From: Methanocella_A sp963792125
GTDB taxonomy: Archaea > Halobacteriota > Methanocellia > Methanocellales > Methanocellaceae
Assembly (NCBI GenBank): GCA_963792125.1
Contig: CAWBVA010000012.1
Span: 186,001-250,000 of the forward strand
Length of the DNA: 64,000 nucleotides
Reading direction: 5' to 3'
In this document: piece by piece, positions 51,463 through 60,427 of the stretch
Layout of the letters: each line of letters begins with the position of its first letter
Position numbering within the stretch: position 1 is the stretch's first letter
The notes under the pieces: model-generated
Databases searched by the model: none
Seen by the model: the letters and a program-made list of their open reading frames with translations, nothing else
Told to the model about the DNA's origin: nothing
Made by a program: the position numbers and the translations under genes

Positions 51463-52479
51463 TTATTTCCTTCGGCAACACAAATTCGCGGCGGTCATGA
51501 GGGAGACCTGCAGCTCATGCTCCTTCGTGGCAATAGTGTGGGCCTGTTCCGAAATCTCTGTTAACGATATGCAGCCGCACTCGGCCTCCGTGAACATTTT
51601 CGCCATTTGTGACCACATAGCACCGACCTGCCGGTAACCGTCCGAGACTTCTGCCAGCGACGCCGACCCGGTGACCTTGCTCGCGTACTGCAGGAAGTCG
51701 GCGTACAGGAACCGGAAGCAGCCTCCACCTATCCCGTCGCCCTCGATGGCGTCGTGGGCCTCCCGGCAGACCCGGTCCAGGTCCATCCTGCCGTAGATGT
51801 CTTCCCATCTGCTGACACAATTGGCAAAATAGTAGATGCCCCCGATGCCGACGTTGCGAATCGGGGAGTTTAACATTTCGGTGGCGTTCATCCCGATGGC
51901 GCCCATGACGGCCTTCGGGTCGACCTCGATCTGTTCCGGGATGTCGATCTCGAACCAGCGGTTCTGGGGAGGGAACGGCTTATGATGCGAAGACCGTGCT
52001 TCCGAAAGCTGGTCCAGCGGCATCTCGATCAGCCCTTCCCGGGAACGATCTGCGACATAGGCCGTATCTTCGTCCACGCCGGCGACGACCAGGCAGTGAG
52101 CCCCGAAGTGAGCGTTGCAGCGCAGGAATTTCAGGAAATAGGCGTCGGCGTGCAGCATGACGGGCCTGCCAGCTTCGAGCAGCGAGAGCATGGTTTCCCG
52201 CGCACGCTTCTGGCTGGACGACTCTTTGATGACCAGCCGGGCGTTTAGCCGCTCGCAGACATGACGGTCCAGCTCGAGGTTGCCGCAGCGGCCCCCGATC
52301 ATCGGCCGGGTCAGGTTACGTCCGTTCCAGTAGTAGAACCCGAGGCCTTCGCCTATGCCGAAGAAGAACTCCTCCGGGAAGCGGTGCCCGTTGAAAGCGA
52401 ATACATCACGGAGCGCGGTAGTATCGCTATGGACACCTTTCTTGTGCTCGAAGTCCCTCAGGATTTGTTTCATAGACAT
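51463..52479 (-). CDS. BtrH-N/DUF4872-type protein
   Basis: About 338 residues from ATG 52479 (52473 also possible). The N-terminal half shows the BtrH-N papain-like pattern: HSDTTALRDVFAFNGHRFPEEFFFGIGEGLGFYYW, ML-H-DAYFLKF, HFGAHCLVVAGVDEDTAYVADR. The C-terminal half (~190-340) is a helical DUF4872-like part (GIGGIYYFANCVSRWEDIYG). BtrH is an acyl-transfer enzyme in butirosin synthesis; relatives of unknown function are widespread. The usual nucleophile Cys position is occupied by His/Ser (HSDTTAL), so a standard transferase is uncertain. Orphan gene. Confidence 0.72.
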   Translation of the reverse strand: MSMKQILRDFEHKKGVHSDTTALRDVFAFNGHRFPEEFFFGIGEGLGFYYWNGRNLTRPMIGGRCGNLELDRHVCERLNARLVIKESSSQKRARETMLSLLEAGRPVMLHADAYFLKFLRCNAHFGAHCLVVAGVDEDTAYVADRSREGLIEMPLDQLSEARSSHHKPFPPQNRWFEIDIPEQIEVDPKAVMGAIGMNATEMLNSPIRNVGIGGIYYFANCVSRWEDIYGRMDLDRVCREAHDAIEGDGIGGGCFRFLYADFLQYASKVTGSASLAEVSDGYRQVGAMWSQMAKMFTEAECGCISLTEISEQAHTIATKEHELQVSLMTAANLCCRRK

Positions 52480-52710
52480 TAGGTAAACGTTATTCAAGTT
52501 AAATCTTGGCCACTACTCTAGCCGTTTACCCTCCTTGCATAAGCGTCCGGCCCCCGGGCGCACTGCCCTCGCCCGATAATATTATATAATAATTGTATAT
52601 TTAATTAAATTTAAAACCAGATGCACGGACACTGCGGCATCCCGCACGGGGCCGTGCCGGAAAAGCTATAAACTACGACCGTTACAGCACACAGGAAAGG
52701 TGAACCTGCC

Positions 52711-52923
52711 TTGTACATTCCGCTTGCAGTCCATAAGAACGAACTGGTCGAGATCAATGGTATGGAGACGTTCTCGCACTATTTCTGCCTCGCCAAGAAA
52801 CAGAAAATGACGCCGATGGCGGTCCATATCGGCCCGGCATCACAGGAAGATGAGTCCGACGAGGAGAAGACCTTCTTCGAGGACGGAACCTTAGAGATCG
52901 CTGACGAGGACGACGATCTATAA
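52711..52923 (+). CDS. Small acidic hypothetical protein
   Basis: 70 residues starting at TTG 52711 with AGGTGA seven bases upstream. The first ~45 residues are mixed (MYIPLAVHKNELVEINGMET onwards, with SHYFCLAKKQKM), the last ~25 highly acidic (ASQEDESDEEKTFFEDGTLE, then IADEDDDL). No family recognised. It may be a nucleic-acid-mimic or regulatory peptide, but that is only a guess from composition. Confidence 0.5.
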   Translation: MYIPLAVHKNELVEINGMETFSHYFCLAKKQKMTPMAVHIGPASQEDESDEEKTFFEDGTLEIADEDDDL

Positions 52924-53151
52924 TCAGCTAAAACACTAATTTTCTTTCTAAATTGATGTCTTATAGTGTCAATCACGCACCACGCAGACATCTATAACCA
53001 TCTGAAAAAGCTGAAGAGTCTGAATTATAGAGGATCCGGATGACCGGAGTCCTGGCCATGTATAAGATAAGAAAAAACGTTCAGGCGTGTCTCCTTTCGG
53101 GCGGCCGCTCGCGCGCGAATGCTGACAGGCTGGCCTGCGTCTGGCACTGGC

Positions 53152-53367
53152 CTAAAGCTTCCCGAACTTGTCCTTTTGCTGTACCCTGAATATCATCGAG
53201 ACCAGGAAGCTGCCCGTCAGGATTACCATCGCGGCGACCACGATGAACCCCAGCGCCACATAGTCATGGCCCAGGAAGTGAGAGACCACGCCAGCAAGGC
53301 CGATGAGGATGGCGAGCAAGACATACGCGGCCTTCACGGTCTTCAGATCAAGTTTTAAGACGTCCAT
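53152..53367 (-). CDS. Small two-helix membrane protein
   Basis: 71 residues: VKAAYVLLAILIGLAGVVSHFLG (first TM) and YVALGFIVVAAMVILTGSFLVSM (second TM), with a short loop and a basic end (FRVQQKDKFGKL). It lies 4 bases downstream of the purE-like gene on the same strand, so they may be co-transcribed. No functional motif. Confidence 0.62.
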   Translation of the reverse strand: MDVLKLDLKTVKAAYVLLAILIGLAGVVSHFLGHDYVALGFIVVAAMVILTGSFLVSMIFRVQQKDKFGKL

Positions 53368-53371
53368 AGTA

Positions 53372-53755
53372 TCATGCCTGTAATATCCTTATGGCGAGAT
53401 GCGCCGCGTTTTCTCCGTTGTCTATCCCCACGCAGGCCACCGGCACGCCTTTGGGCATCTGCACGATGGACAGCAGCGCGTCGAGGCCTCCCAGCTTTGC
53501 CGAAACCGGGACGCCGATCACCGGCTTTTTCGTCCTCGCGGCCACGACGCCCGGCAGGGCGGCGGCCAGCCCGGCGATGGTGATGAAGACCTTTGCGTCA
53601 CTCTTTTTGACAAAGGCGTCGAGCTCGTCCGGGTTCCGGTGCGCCGACAGCACCTGCAGGTCGTAAGAGATGTTATTCTTCGACAGCACTTCGATGGCCC
53701 GGTCGGCGATAGGACGATCTGAGGCGGAGCCAAGGATGACAGCAACGTCTACCAT
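53372..53755 (-). CDS. purE: PurE-type AIR carboxylase-like protein
   Basis: 127 residues, shorter than the usual ~160 but with all core motifs: VAVILGSASDRPIADRAIEVL, VLSAHRNPDELDAFV, ITIAGLAAALPGVVAARTKKPVIGVPV, LGGLDALLSIVQMPKGVPVA, NGENAAHLAIRIL. PurE converts N5-carboxyaminoimidazole ribonucleotide to CAIR in purine synthesis. Short archaeal versions exist. No purK neighbour, so it could use CO2 directly as class II. Confidence 0.85.
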   Translation of the reverse strand: MVDVAVILGSASDRPIADRAIEVLSKNNISYDLQVLSAHRNPDELDAFVKKSDAKVFITIAGLAAALPGVVAARTKKPVIGVPVSAKLGGLDALLSIVQMPKGVPVACVGIDNGENAAHLAIRILQA

Positions 53756-53795
53756 AAAGTATCAGAAGTAGAAAGGAGGCTGCGATATATAATAT

Positions 53796-54005
53796 TTAGG
53801 GTTTCGAGCGCATGGCCTTCGACCGGGCGGCCTTTTCAGAATGCCGCGGAATCGTTACGTTGGGCTCGTACTCCTTGAACTTTGTATAGGATAATAAGTG
53901 ATCGAGCGGGTGCGCGGACCTCAGCTCCTCGAGGAGATTATAGAACGCTTCCTTGTCCTTTGCCTTGAGTTTGACAAGCCTCTGGATATCTTCAGCCGTT
54001 ATCAT
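53796..54005 (-). CDS. Small hypothetical protein
   Basis: 69 residues from ATG 54005, with a strong GGAGGT six bases upstream (the frame continues six codons further). Helical, charged: ITAEDIQRLVKLKAKDKEAFYNLLEELRSAHPLDHLLSYTK, then a basic tail rich in Arg/Lys (SEKAARSKAMRSKP). No family known. A possible nucleic-acid-associated small protein. It is 40 bases upstream of purE on the same strand. Confidence 0.55.
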   Translation of the reverse strand: MITAEDIQRLVKLKAKDKEAFYNLLEELRSAHPLDHLLSYTKFKEYEPNVTIPRHSEKAARSKAMRSKP

Positions 54006-54236
54006 TGTCGGACCTCCTGTCACCCGCTGACCTAGCCAGCAAAAGCAATATCTTGATTATCTTACTTAAACCTTTCTCTTTTAATTGAAAATTATTGAAA
54101 AATACTATTAGATGTGTATAAAATGTACATACATTTGGGACACACCGGAAGACGATAACGTCGCGGTGACAGGATTACATATATGATAATTCCATTTCAG
54201 GAACATTAAAATAAATAGTTAAATATAATTTTAGTC

Positions 54237-55970
54237 ATGAGAAGCCAGGATCTGCGAAAGCTCGGGCCGGAGATTGACTCGCTACAGCTGTCCATGGACT
54301 GGAGCATGGAAGATCTCGACTTGCCGCAGGTGATGGTCGACGACGTGTGGGGCGACGCGCTGCCGGGCAGCTATCACCTGAATGAGCTGTCCGAGGCGGT
54401 TTCCCGGGGCACATACGCCAGCGGTGGCATGCCAGCTCGTTTTCACGTCACCGACATGTGCGACGGCATCGCACAGGGCACTGAGGGTATGAACTATTCG
54501 CTGCTCTCCAGGGAGATCATCTGCGACATGGTGGAAATGCACTGGCGGACCCAGCCGATGGACGCCATGGTCCTGCTGTCGAGCTGCGACAAGAGCGTGC
54601 CAGCCCACATGAAAGCCATGGCGCGAATAGGAGGTGCGCCGGCCATCCACGTCCCGGGCGGCACGATGATGGAAGGGCCGGGCATGTTCACGCTGGAGCA
54701 GGTCGGCACCATCTATGCCATGCTGAAGCGTGGCCAGATAGGGCAGGAGGAGTACCGTTTCCTGCAGTGCAACGCCTGTCCCACGGAAGGCTGCTGCTCG
54801 TTCATGGGCACCGCGAACACCATGCAGTCGCTCTCGGAGGCGCTGGGCCTCACGCTTCCCGGCGCCGCGTCCATGCCGGCGTTCGCCGCGCCCATACGGC
54901 AGAAGGCAGAGCAGGCCGGACGCCGTATCGTGAAGATGCTGGACGAAGGCCTGAAGACAAGGGACATCCTCACCCGGGAGGCGTTCGAGAACGCCATCAT
55001 GGTGCACGCGGCCCTCGGCGGATCGTTGAACGCCCTTTTGCATATCCCGACGGCCTCCCGCGAGCTGGGCGTCACGATTCACCCTAAGCTCTGGGACGAC
55101 ATCAACAGGAAAATCCCTCTGCTGCTCAACGTCCGGCCAAGCGGCTGCCATCCGGCGATCTTATTCTGGTACGCAGGCGGCGTGCCCGGCATCATGATGC
55201 AGATCAAAGACCACCTGCACCTCGATGCGATAACGGTCACCGGACGGACAGTCGGCGAGAACCTGAAGGAACTGGAACGCCAGCATTTCATCGAGCATGT
55301 GCGCCGGCACCTGGACAGCTACAAGGTCAAAGCGGAGGACGTGATTTTCCCGGCGGCAAAGCCGAGGGGAGAAGGCACCCTCGGTATCCTCGAAGGCAAC
55401 CTTGCGCCCGGCCACGCGGTGATCAAGTATGCGGCCGTGCCGAAGGAGATGTTCAGGCATACGGGCCCGGCGATCGTCTTCGAGGACGAGATCAGCGCCC
55501 GGGACGCCATACTGGACGGGAAGATCATTCCCGGGTCAGTGATCGTGATACGCTATGTAGGCCCCCGGGGCTGCGGCATGCCCGAGATGTTCTACCCGAC
55601 CGAAGCCCTGGCCTCCAGCCCGGAGCTTTGCACGACCACGGCACTGATCACCGACGGCCGGTTCTCCGGCGCTTCCCGTGGCCCCTGTATTGGCTACGTA
55701 TCGCCCGAGGCCATGGCCGGAGGACCTATCGCCATCGTGGAAGACGACGACTACATCGAGATCGACGTGATCGATCGGAGTCTTAACATCGTCGGCACCC
55801 GGGGACGCAAGGAGACGCCTGAAGCGATGGAGGCCATTATCAAAGAAAGAATGGCGAAATGGGTGAAGCCAAAATCAAAGTTCGGCGGCGTGCTGGGACT
55901 GTACACATCGCTGGCCACGTCAGCCATGGACGGCGGCTACATGGACACAGACAGGTGCCCTATTGACTAA
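54237..55970 (+). CDS. IlvD/Edd-family dehydratase
   Basis: 577 residues. The Fe-S cluster Cys are in VLLSSCDKSVPAHMKAMARI and QCNACPTEGCCSFMGTANTMQSL. The C-terminal family block is ITDGRFSGASRGPCIGYVSPEAMAGGPIA. It resembles dihydroxy-acid dehydratase (valine/isoleucine synthesis), but the motif ACPTEGCCSFMG departs from the standard IlvD form, so a sugar-acid or other hydroxy-acid substrate is also possible. AT-rich sequence 54060-54230 serves as its promoter. Isolated from ilv genes. Confidence 0.82.
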   Translation: MRSQDLRKLGPEIDSLQLSMDWSMEDLDLPQVMVDDVWGDALPGSYHLNELSEAVSRGTYASGGMPARFHVTDMCDGIAQGTEGMNYSLLSREIICDMVEMHWRTQPMDAMVLLSSCDKSVPAHMKAMARIGGAPAIHVPGGTMMEGPGMFTLEQVGTIYAMLKRGQIGQEEYRFLQCNACPTEGCCSFMGTANTMQSLSEALGLTLPGAASMPAFAAPIRQKAEQAGRRIVKMLDEGLKTRDILTREAFENAIMVHAALGGSLNALLHIPTASRELGVTIHPKLWDDINRKIPLLLNVRPSGCHPAILFWYAGGVPGIMMQIKDHLHLDAITVTGRTVGENLKELERQHFIEHVRRHLDSYKVKAEDVIFPAAKPRGEGTLGILEGNLAPGHAVIKYAAVPKEMFRHTGPAIVFEDEISARDAILDGKIIPGSVIVIRYVGPRGCGMPEMFYPTEALASSPELCTTTALITDGRFSGASRGPCIGYVSPEAMAGGPIAIVEDDDYIEIDVIDRSLNIVGTRGRKETPEAMEAIIKERMAKWVKPKSKFGGVLGLYTSLATSAMDGGYMDTDRCPID

Positions 55971-56093
55971 CACAAAGGTGTAAAATATTGTCGTTCGAAT
56001 ATCGTTGCATATGCAGGCCGGCACATGACACAACGTACACAACGTACGGTTATTATGGCCTGAAGCCTCAATGAAAAACGTCGTGGCCGTTGT

Positions 56094-56294
56094 GTATAGT
56101 TATTCCTGCAACTTTTTGTACATGCTGATAAGGCATTCAACACAGAGTTCACAGAGTTCACAGGGTACACAGAGTACGTTTAAGGAATGGTCACCTAGCA
56201 TATCTCTAAATAAAACTCTGTGGACTCTGTGGCCTCTGTGAACTCTGTGTTGAATGCCTTATCAGCGTATACAACATTTCACGAATGACTATAC
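56094..56294. repeat. MITE-like inverted-repeat element, copy 2
   Basis: Nearly identical to copy 1 at 32413-32617: TACATGCTGATAAGGCATTC, CACAGAGT words, a central TACGTTTAA(A)GGAATGG, CTAAATAAAACTCTGTG, and the complementary right arm TGCCTTATCAGCGTATACAA. The ends are GTATAGT and ACTATAC. Just beyond is GTGCCGGCTTAG (near 56368), the inverted partner of a word near copy 1. It fills most of the gap 55971-56388. Confidence 0.8.
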
Positions 56295-56388
56295 TCTGTG
56301 TCGGGTGCCGGCTAAGCGTACAAAAAGTTTCACGAAATGACAGTACGTAGTGTACGTAGTGTCAGGTGCCGGCTTAGTATCCTTAAAG

Positions 56389-56628
56389 TCAACCCTTTTT
56401 CTGCTGTACGGCCAGGAAATTAAAGGACCGCTGTACGCCGGGCAGGGCCTGTATTGCGGCGATGGTCGCCTCCAGCTTCTTGATGTTGTCCGCGTACACC
56501 TTGACGAACAGCTCGAACGGGCCCATCATGGTATAGACCTCGATCACGTTGTCCATGTTGACCAGTGAATCGATGATGCGCTCCTCGTGCTCGAGGTCGA
56601 TGGACAGGCCGATAAAAGAGGTGTACAT
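56389..56628 (-). CDS. Stand-alone Lrp/AsnC ligand-binding (RAM) domain
   Basis: 79 residues (ATG 56628; ATG 56637 three codons earlier is an alternative). The sequence IGLSIDLEHEERIIDSLVNM, EVYTMMGPFELFVKVYA, IKKLEATIAAIQALPGVQRS is the Lrp/AsnC effector-binding RAM fold with no helix-turn-helix. Such proteins bind amino acids and modulate Lrp-type regulators by mixed oligomers, or act on their own. No DNA-binding partner is adjacent. Confidence 0.85.
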   Translation of the reverse strand: MYTSFIGLSIDLEHEERIIDSLVNMDNVIEVYTMMGPFELFVKVYADNIKKLEATIAAIQALPGVQRSFNFLAVQQKKG

Positions 56629-56843
56629 GGCGATCACAGGCTATTCGTTCGATAATGTTTAAGGGCAAGATAGATAAGGCTTGCCTAATAATATATATAA
56701 AGCATAATATAAATTGTTATCTATGCCTTTCTTCTGGTAAAAAAGGGCGGTCCGTCAGGGCATATCCGTCCCGGCCATGCCTGCGCTTTAAATTGTGCCA
56801 CGCCTTAATTACCCTCATGCCCGTACATTTCATGGGGAGCCGT

Positions 56844-57849
56844 ATGGGTGACGCGACTTGCGACGTTAAAGAAAACAGGCAGACTCCGCTCACTCCGCTG
56901 GCGAAGGCCGCGTATAAGGTCTTTAATAACCGGATAGTGGAGACCATCATCGTCGCCGTCATCGCCGTCAGCTTCCTGGCCACTACAGTCATTGACGGCA
57001 TCCTGGGCACACGGACAGAGCGGAGGTTCATCAACAGCCTGAGGAACGTCTCGAGAGACAAGCTGAACGGCCTGCGCAAGGCGCAGATCAGGTACGTGTT
57101 CCGGTGCAAGTTCGGCCTCAGCAGGATCAGGATCAGGCTGGCAGGGGGCTCCTACTGGCTGTCTATCCCCTGCATCGTCGAAGGCGCAGAAGGATGGGAA
57201 AGACGTGAAGTACATGGCCAAGATCGTCAACGGCATGAGCGCGACCAAACACCGCTACATGACCATGCTCCGGAACCTGGGCGTCATCTCGGCAGCGGCA
57301 GACCTGCGGTTCGACGAGTATGCTGACGCACGAGACATGGCCTGCTTCGAGCGCCACTGCCTGACCCGGCTGAAGGAACAATCGGTGAACGCCCCTGCAG
57401 TTATCGGCATGTACAGGCTCAACGAGGACGACTATATGCTGGTCACGGAGTTCATCGAGGGCCAGCTGCTGTCGGAGGTCGCCATCACCGACGACCAGGT
57501 CGACGAGATTTTCCGGGATATCCGGGTGATGCATGACCACGGTTTCGTACATGGCGACATCAAGCTGGACAATTTTCTGTTATCGCACGGCAAGGTCTTC
57601 ATCGTGGATTGTCTTAAAATGGGAGAGAGGACCCTGCAGCCTGCCAAGTCGTTCGACCTGATCTGTGCACTGTGCGCCATGTGCCAGAAGGTGCCGGTAG
57701 CCAGGGTAATCGAGCTTGCGCAAAAGCATTTTTCCGGGGAGGAGCTGCACCGGGCAGTCGGGCTCCTTGACGTAGCGGTCAGCAAGGCGGACATCGAGCT
57801 GCCGGACAATAAGGTCCGTGAGCTGAGACGGGCCCTCAGCAACCCTTAG
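56844..57849 (+). CDS. Membrane-anchored protein-kinase-like protein, frameshifted
   Basis: A ~335-residue kinase-like fold behind one TM segment. Frame 1 (ATG 56844) has a TM helix (VETIIVAVIAVSFLATTVI) and then FINSLRNVSRDKLNGLRKAQ. The frame changes near 57188-57190; the second frame supplies KDVKYMAKIVNGMSATKHRYMTML, a hinge DDYMLVTEFIEGQLL, and the catalytic loop HGDIKLDNFLLSHGKVFIVDCLKMG (HxD and DxN in kinase sense). Deleting one G restores GAKDGKDVKYMAKI. It is an atypical kinase, WaaP/RIO-like in pattern. The substrate is unknown. Confidence 0.72.
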
Positions 57850-57864
57850 TGACAATGACAATAG

Positions 57865-58074
57865 ATAAAAAATTTACAGGCAGGCTACGTTCATGCCGTT
57901 GTCATGAGCCGGCTGCGGAAAGCTCCTGTCAATATCACCAATTACATCCTGGTGATGGAGTTCATCGAAGGGAAGCCGCTCTCCAGGGTCCACATCGACG
58001 AGACGATCGTCGACCAGGTCTTCGCCACGCTGAAGGTCAGTACGATTGAGGGAATTAAGGTAATTGCCGGATAA
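57865..58074 (+). pseudogene. Fragment of a second kinase-like gene
   Basis: Open for 69 codons without a usable start. It contains NYILVMEFIEGKPLSRVHIDETIVDQVF, closely like the hinge and following helix of the preceding kinase (DDYMLVTEFIEGQLLSEVAITDDQVDEIF). The catalytic loop and the rest are missing. A remnant of a tandem duplicate. Confidence 0.68.
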
Positions 58075-58263
58075 GCTGATAAAGCGTAGGGACAGTATAT
58101 GTATCGGGAGAAACCTATTAATCTCATGAGGTAAATATATTAAACCGTGAATATGAGGAAGCCCTATAGACGTGAACTGATAATCGCCTATAAAAGGCCT
58201 TCTTTTCAATGGTTACCCATAGACAGTGCTCAACTTTAACAGTGCCAGGATAAAAGGTAAAAC

Positions 58264-59343
58264 ATGCTGCCAAACAAAGAAAATAAAAATCTGCTTGAGA
58301 ACCAGTGGGCCGATGTGAATATAACTACTCTGGACCTTTACATCGCGGTCATTTTAACGCTACTGGGAGTCGCTTTTATCTATTTGCCCCCATTTAACGG
58401 GAGTGTGATAAGGCCGGTTTTCGCCTTAGCTCTGGCCCTGTTCATTCCGGGCTATTCGCTCATGGCCGCACTTTTTCCAGAAAAGAAGAGCGCGGGCAGC
58501 ATCGAACGGGTTATCCTGTCGTTCACCATGAGCATAATTATCGTACCGCTTATCGGCTTCGGCCTTAGCTACACCTCGTGGGGAATAAGGCTGGACCCCA
58601 TTATGGTTTGCGTCTGTGTCTTCACCATAGCTTGTTCACTTATTGCATATATCAGGCGACTTAAGCTGCCAGTGGAAGAACGATACTGCGTTAACTTCGC
58701 CGGCGCTTTCGGCGAGGCTAAGGAGATTTTTAAGGATAAATCATCACGGGATAACGCCATTACAGTTCTGGTTATAGTGGCGACGGTAGTTTCTGTCTGT
58801 GCGATAGGATATATGGTTTTCACTCCGAAGATCGGGGAACATTATACTCTGTTCTTTATACTGGACTCAAATGGCTCGGCCGATAACTATCCAAGGGAAT
58901 TTTATATAGGAGAACAGAAGCCCGTCATTGTAAGCATATCTAACCGTGAACACCGGGATGTAAATTATAGCTTGATCATAACGCTAAGCGATAACTCCAC
59001 AAGTTCTCAGCTCTATTCAGAGCAGGTGATAGTGGACAATAACCAGACGTGGAGAAGAGGTTTAAACATCAAGCCAGACAGGCCGGGCACTGGCATGAAG
59101 CTTGACTTTCTGCTCTATGCGGATGGCAATATGACCGCGCCGTACCAGGAATGCTGGCTATGGATCAATGTGACAGACCAGGCCGCGGCTAACGCCACCA
59201 AAGCGGCAACGGGCAACATTACTGTGCCTGCAACCGGCGACGGAGTATGGGATGAGAACCATGGACTTGATTATGCCGGTGCGTTATGGCAGCGAGAAGG
59301 CGAGGGACATAACCTTAAGCCCCGAACAATAATTGATAAATAA
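58264..59343 (+). CDS. DUF1616 membrane protein
   Basis: 359 residues. Five hydrophobic helices in the N-terminal half (about 25-45, 48-70, 85-105, 112-132, 165-185) with the DUF1616 block VIRPVFALALALFIPGYSLMAALFP. The C-terminal half (~190-359) is an extracytoplasmic beta domain with N-x-T sites (NITVPA, NVTDQ, NSTSS). DUF1616 proteins accompany surface glycan and exosortase-type loci in archaea. First gene of the plus-strand surface locus; next gene 21 bases on. Confidence 0.82.
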   Translation: MLPNKENKNLLENQWADVNITTLDLYIAVILTLLGVAFIYLPPFNGSVIRPVFALALALFIPGYSLMAALFPEKKSAGSIERVILSFTMSIIIVPLIGFGLSYTSWGIRLDPIMVCVCVFTIACSLIAYIRRLKLPVEERYCVNFAGAFGEAKEIFKDKSSRDNAITVLVIVATVVSVCAIGYMVFTPKIGEHYTLFFILDSNGSADNYPREFYIGEQKPVIVSISNREHRDVNYSLIITLSDNSTSSQLYSEQVIVDNNQTWRRGLNIKPDRPGTGMKLDFLLYADGNMTAPYQECWLWINVTDQAAANATKAATGNITVPATGDGVWDENHGLDYAGALWQREGEGHNLKPRTIIDK

Positions 59344-59364
59344 GCTATCGATAAAATACTTCGA

Positions 59365-60415
59365 ATGACCATGTATCAGCCCGAGGAGATTTTAAGAAAT
59401 AACAGGGACTTATGGGACCTTTTTGTTTTTAAGGGCGAAAGCCTGAACAACGAGGCATACATGGACGTTAAAAACGTGAGCTCGGACCGCCTCTTTTTAA
59501 AGCCGTTCATGTCGGATTACCTGGTGCAGAACGGCCTCGAGATCGAGTATCCTGAGGGCAAACAGTTTGCGGTGTGCCTCACGCATGACGTTGATGACAT
59601 TTACCCGCCGCCGAAGTACACAGCCCTGATGACACTATACAGCACAGGCAGGCTGGATTATAAAGATGTGAAGAAACAGCTCTGGTGGAAGCTGGCGGGT
59701 AATGCCCACAGCCCGTTCATTAACTTCCGGGAAATTATGGAAATCGAGGCTGCGTACGGTGCCCGGTCTTCCTTCTACTTTATGGCCGCTGACAGGGATA
59801 TCCTGCGATTCAGGTATAACGTAGAGGACCTGGATGGCATGCTGGGCACAATCGTCGACTGCGGTAGCGAAGTGGGGCTGCATGGTGGTTATTACACGTA
59901 CGGAGAGCCGACTGAAGATCGAGAATGAAAAAAGGAGGATAGAGAATGTCCTGAACAGAAAGATCACAGGATATCGTAACCACTACCTGATGTTCAGGAT
60001 CCCGGAGACCTGGGAGTACCTGGTGAAGGCAGGCTTCAGGTACGACGCTACCATCGGCAACAACAGGGTCATCGGCTTCAAAAACGGCATGTGCCATGCG
60101 TTTAAACCTGTTCACCGTGTGACGGGCGCGACGATCGACATCGTCGAGCTGCCGATGGTCCTGGCGGACTTCACGTTATTCAACTCAAATCTGCCCGTAG
60201 ATCGCCTGTGGGAGATCTCTAAGAGCATGATCGACAGCGTCGAAAAATGCAACGGTGTAGCCACTTTACTCTGGCATAACGACGTGTTCAGCACGAACTT
60301 CAGGAAAAGCTGGGTTAAGCTGTATGAGAAAATATTAAGGTACTGTCACCAGAAAAATGCATGGATCACGTCCGGTGATCAGATTTCCGAATGGACCCGG
60401 AAAGCTTATCGTTAG
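59365..60415 (+). CDS. Polysaccharide deacetylase-type protein, frameshifted
   Basis: About 350 residues in two frames. Frame 1 has CLTHDVDDIYPPPKYTALMTL (metal-binding HDVDD), ARSSFYFMAADRD and EVGLHGGYYTYG, the NodB-type polysaccharide deacetylase fold. Around 59902-59906 the frame shifts and the second frame continues SRLKIEN, YRNHYLMFRIPETWEYLVKAGFRYDATIGN, LLWHNDVFSTNF. One extra base explains the change. It probably deacetylates an extracellular or lipid-linked glycan. It is in the same direction as the DUF1616 gene. Confidence 0.78.
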
Positions 60416-60427
60416 CTTTAAAAAAAA

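Noticed and set aside
9307..59906. Programmed frameshifting as the cause of the nine frame changes
   Set aside because: No common slippery heptamer or downstream structure is shared, the direction of the shift varies, and the enzymes affected are unrelated.
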